22,464 nucleotides of DNA from Avichristensenella sp031549105 (GTDB taxonomy: Bacteria; Bacillota; Clostridia; Christensenellales; Aristaeellaceae). The DNA is taken from positions 1 to 22,464 of the forward strand of contig JAVBQK010000050.1 of assembly GCA_031549105.1 (NCBI GenBank), written 5' to 3'. Made by a program: the position numbers and the translations under genes. A model generated the notes under the pieces. It made no database searches and was not told the DNA's origin. It saw only the letters and a list, made by a program, of their open reading frames with translations. Below are positions 22,313-22,464 of the stretch, one piece after another. Position 1 is the first letter of the stretch; each line of letters begins with the position of its first letter.

Positions 22313-22422
22313 AAAACCCTATCAGCGAAAAACCAACCCGCCGTGAGGCGAAATGTCGGAGGTCCAGGAGGCTGGCCTCCTGGCAGGGGGTCCAGGGGGA
22401 CAGCGTCCCCCTGGCGTCCCCC
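22310..22422 (+). repeat. Three-hairpin repeat element, copy 3
   Basis: It begins with the TAA stop of the XRE gene (TAAAAAACCC). Hairpin 1 is CGCC-GTGA-GGCG (22339-22350), again a GNRA-type loop. Hairpin 2 pairs CCAGGAGGC (22364-22372) with GCCTCCTGG (22375-22383); its sequence differs completely from hairpin 2 of the other copies. Hairpin 3 pairs CCAGGGGGAC (22392-22401) with GTCCCCCTGG (22405-22414) around AGC, then CGTCCCCC. Confidence 0.85.
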
Positions 22423-22428
22423 TCACAC

Positions 22429-22464
22429 CTACTTTCTCAAATGCGTCAGCGCGTGCTTCTCCCG
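22429..22464 (-). CDS. C-terminal end of an unidentified minus-strand gene (partial)
   Basis: On the minus strand an open frame enters from the window edge and ends at TAG (22429-22431), giving the tail REKHALTHLRK. This is too short to identify. If real, it converges on the XRE gene with repeat copy 3 between them, the same arrangement as repeat copy 1. Confidence 0.3.
   Translation of the reverse strand, partial: REKHALTHLRK

Noticed and set aside
18701..22422. CRISPR array or rho-independent terminators as an explanation for the hairpin repeats
   Set aside because: Copies are kilobases apart with no spacers, and none of the hairpins is followed by a T run; a three-hairpin repeat with covarying arms fits better.

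Overview
The window reads as chromosomal DNA from a high-GC, Gram-positive-type member of the Clostridia, probably a gut or rumen lineage (an inference from style only). The evidence is AGGAGG ribosome binding sites with frequent GTG/TTG starts, TTGACA/TATAAT-type promoters, a YesN-type AraC response regulator, a MetNIQ importer, an ECF sigma/anti-sigma pair, and intracellular glycosidases of the kind gut Clostridia carry. I see no rRNA, tRNA, CRISPR array, transposase or phage gene, and no gene-free stretch longer than 300 bases.

Layout. 1-1546: a C-rich repeat remnant, two overlapping GNAT acetyltransferases and a GtrA-family membrane protein, all on +. 1536-10417 (all minus): in transcription order, a nucleoside-hydrolase-like protein and an orphan AraC response regulator (one transcription unit); then, from its own extended -10 promoter, a URO-D-like protein, a GH29 alpha-L-fucosidase and a GH31 alpha-xylosidase/glucosidase, ended by a rho-independent terminator; then a permease that looks like an LplB-type and a YtcP-type subunit fused in one chain. 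10446-10526 is a compact divergent promoter pair with a palindrome between the two -35 boxes. It also drives, on +, a 991-residue GH106-like glycosidase and a GH95 alpha-L-fucosidase/galactosidase. Together 3076-15842 forms a sugar locus for debranching imported, probably fucose- and xylose-decorated, oligosaccharides in the cytoplasm; none of the enzymes has a signal peptide. Fucosylated xyloglucan is the simplest candidate substrate, and pectin-type side chains are an alternative.

15831-17035 (minus): an ECF sigma factor and its zinc-finger anti-sigma, preceded by a good ECF-type promoter that suggests autoregulation. 17196-18703 (+): a possible leader peptide and two unrecognised secreted proteins, the first clearly lower in GC than its surroundings. 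18809-21345 (minus): metN-metI-metQ with a strong sigma-A promoter and no visible S-box; the binding protein lacks a lipobox cysteine. 21533-22312: two divergent helix-turn-helix regulators with a palindrome between them. The last bases hold the end of an unidentified minus-strand gene.

The most unusual signal is a repeat of about 100 bp present in three full copies (18701-18798, 21431-21535, 22310-22422), with a probable tail of a fourth at the window start. Each copy begins at the TAA stop codon of a gene, points the same way relative to that gene, and folds into three successive hairpins. The hairpin arms differ between copies but stay complementary, and two of the three first loops are GTGA (GNRA-type). 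This looks like a structured 3' RNA element or mobile palindromic repeat.
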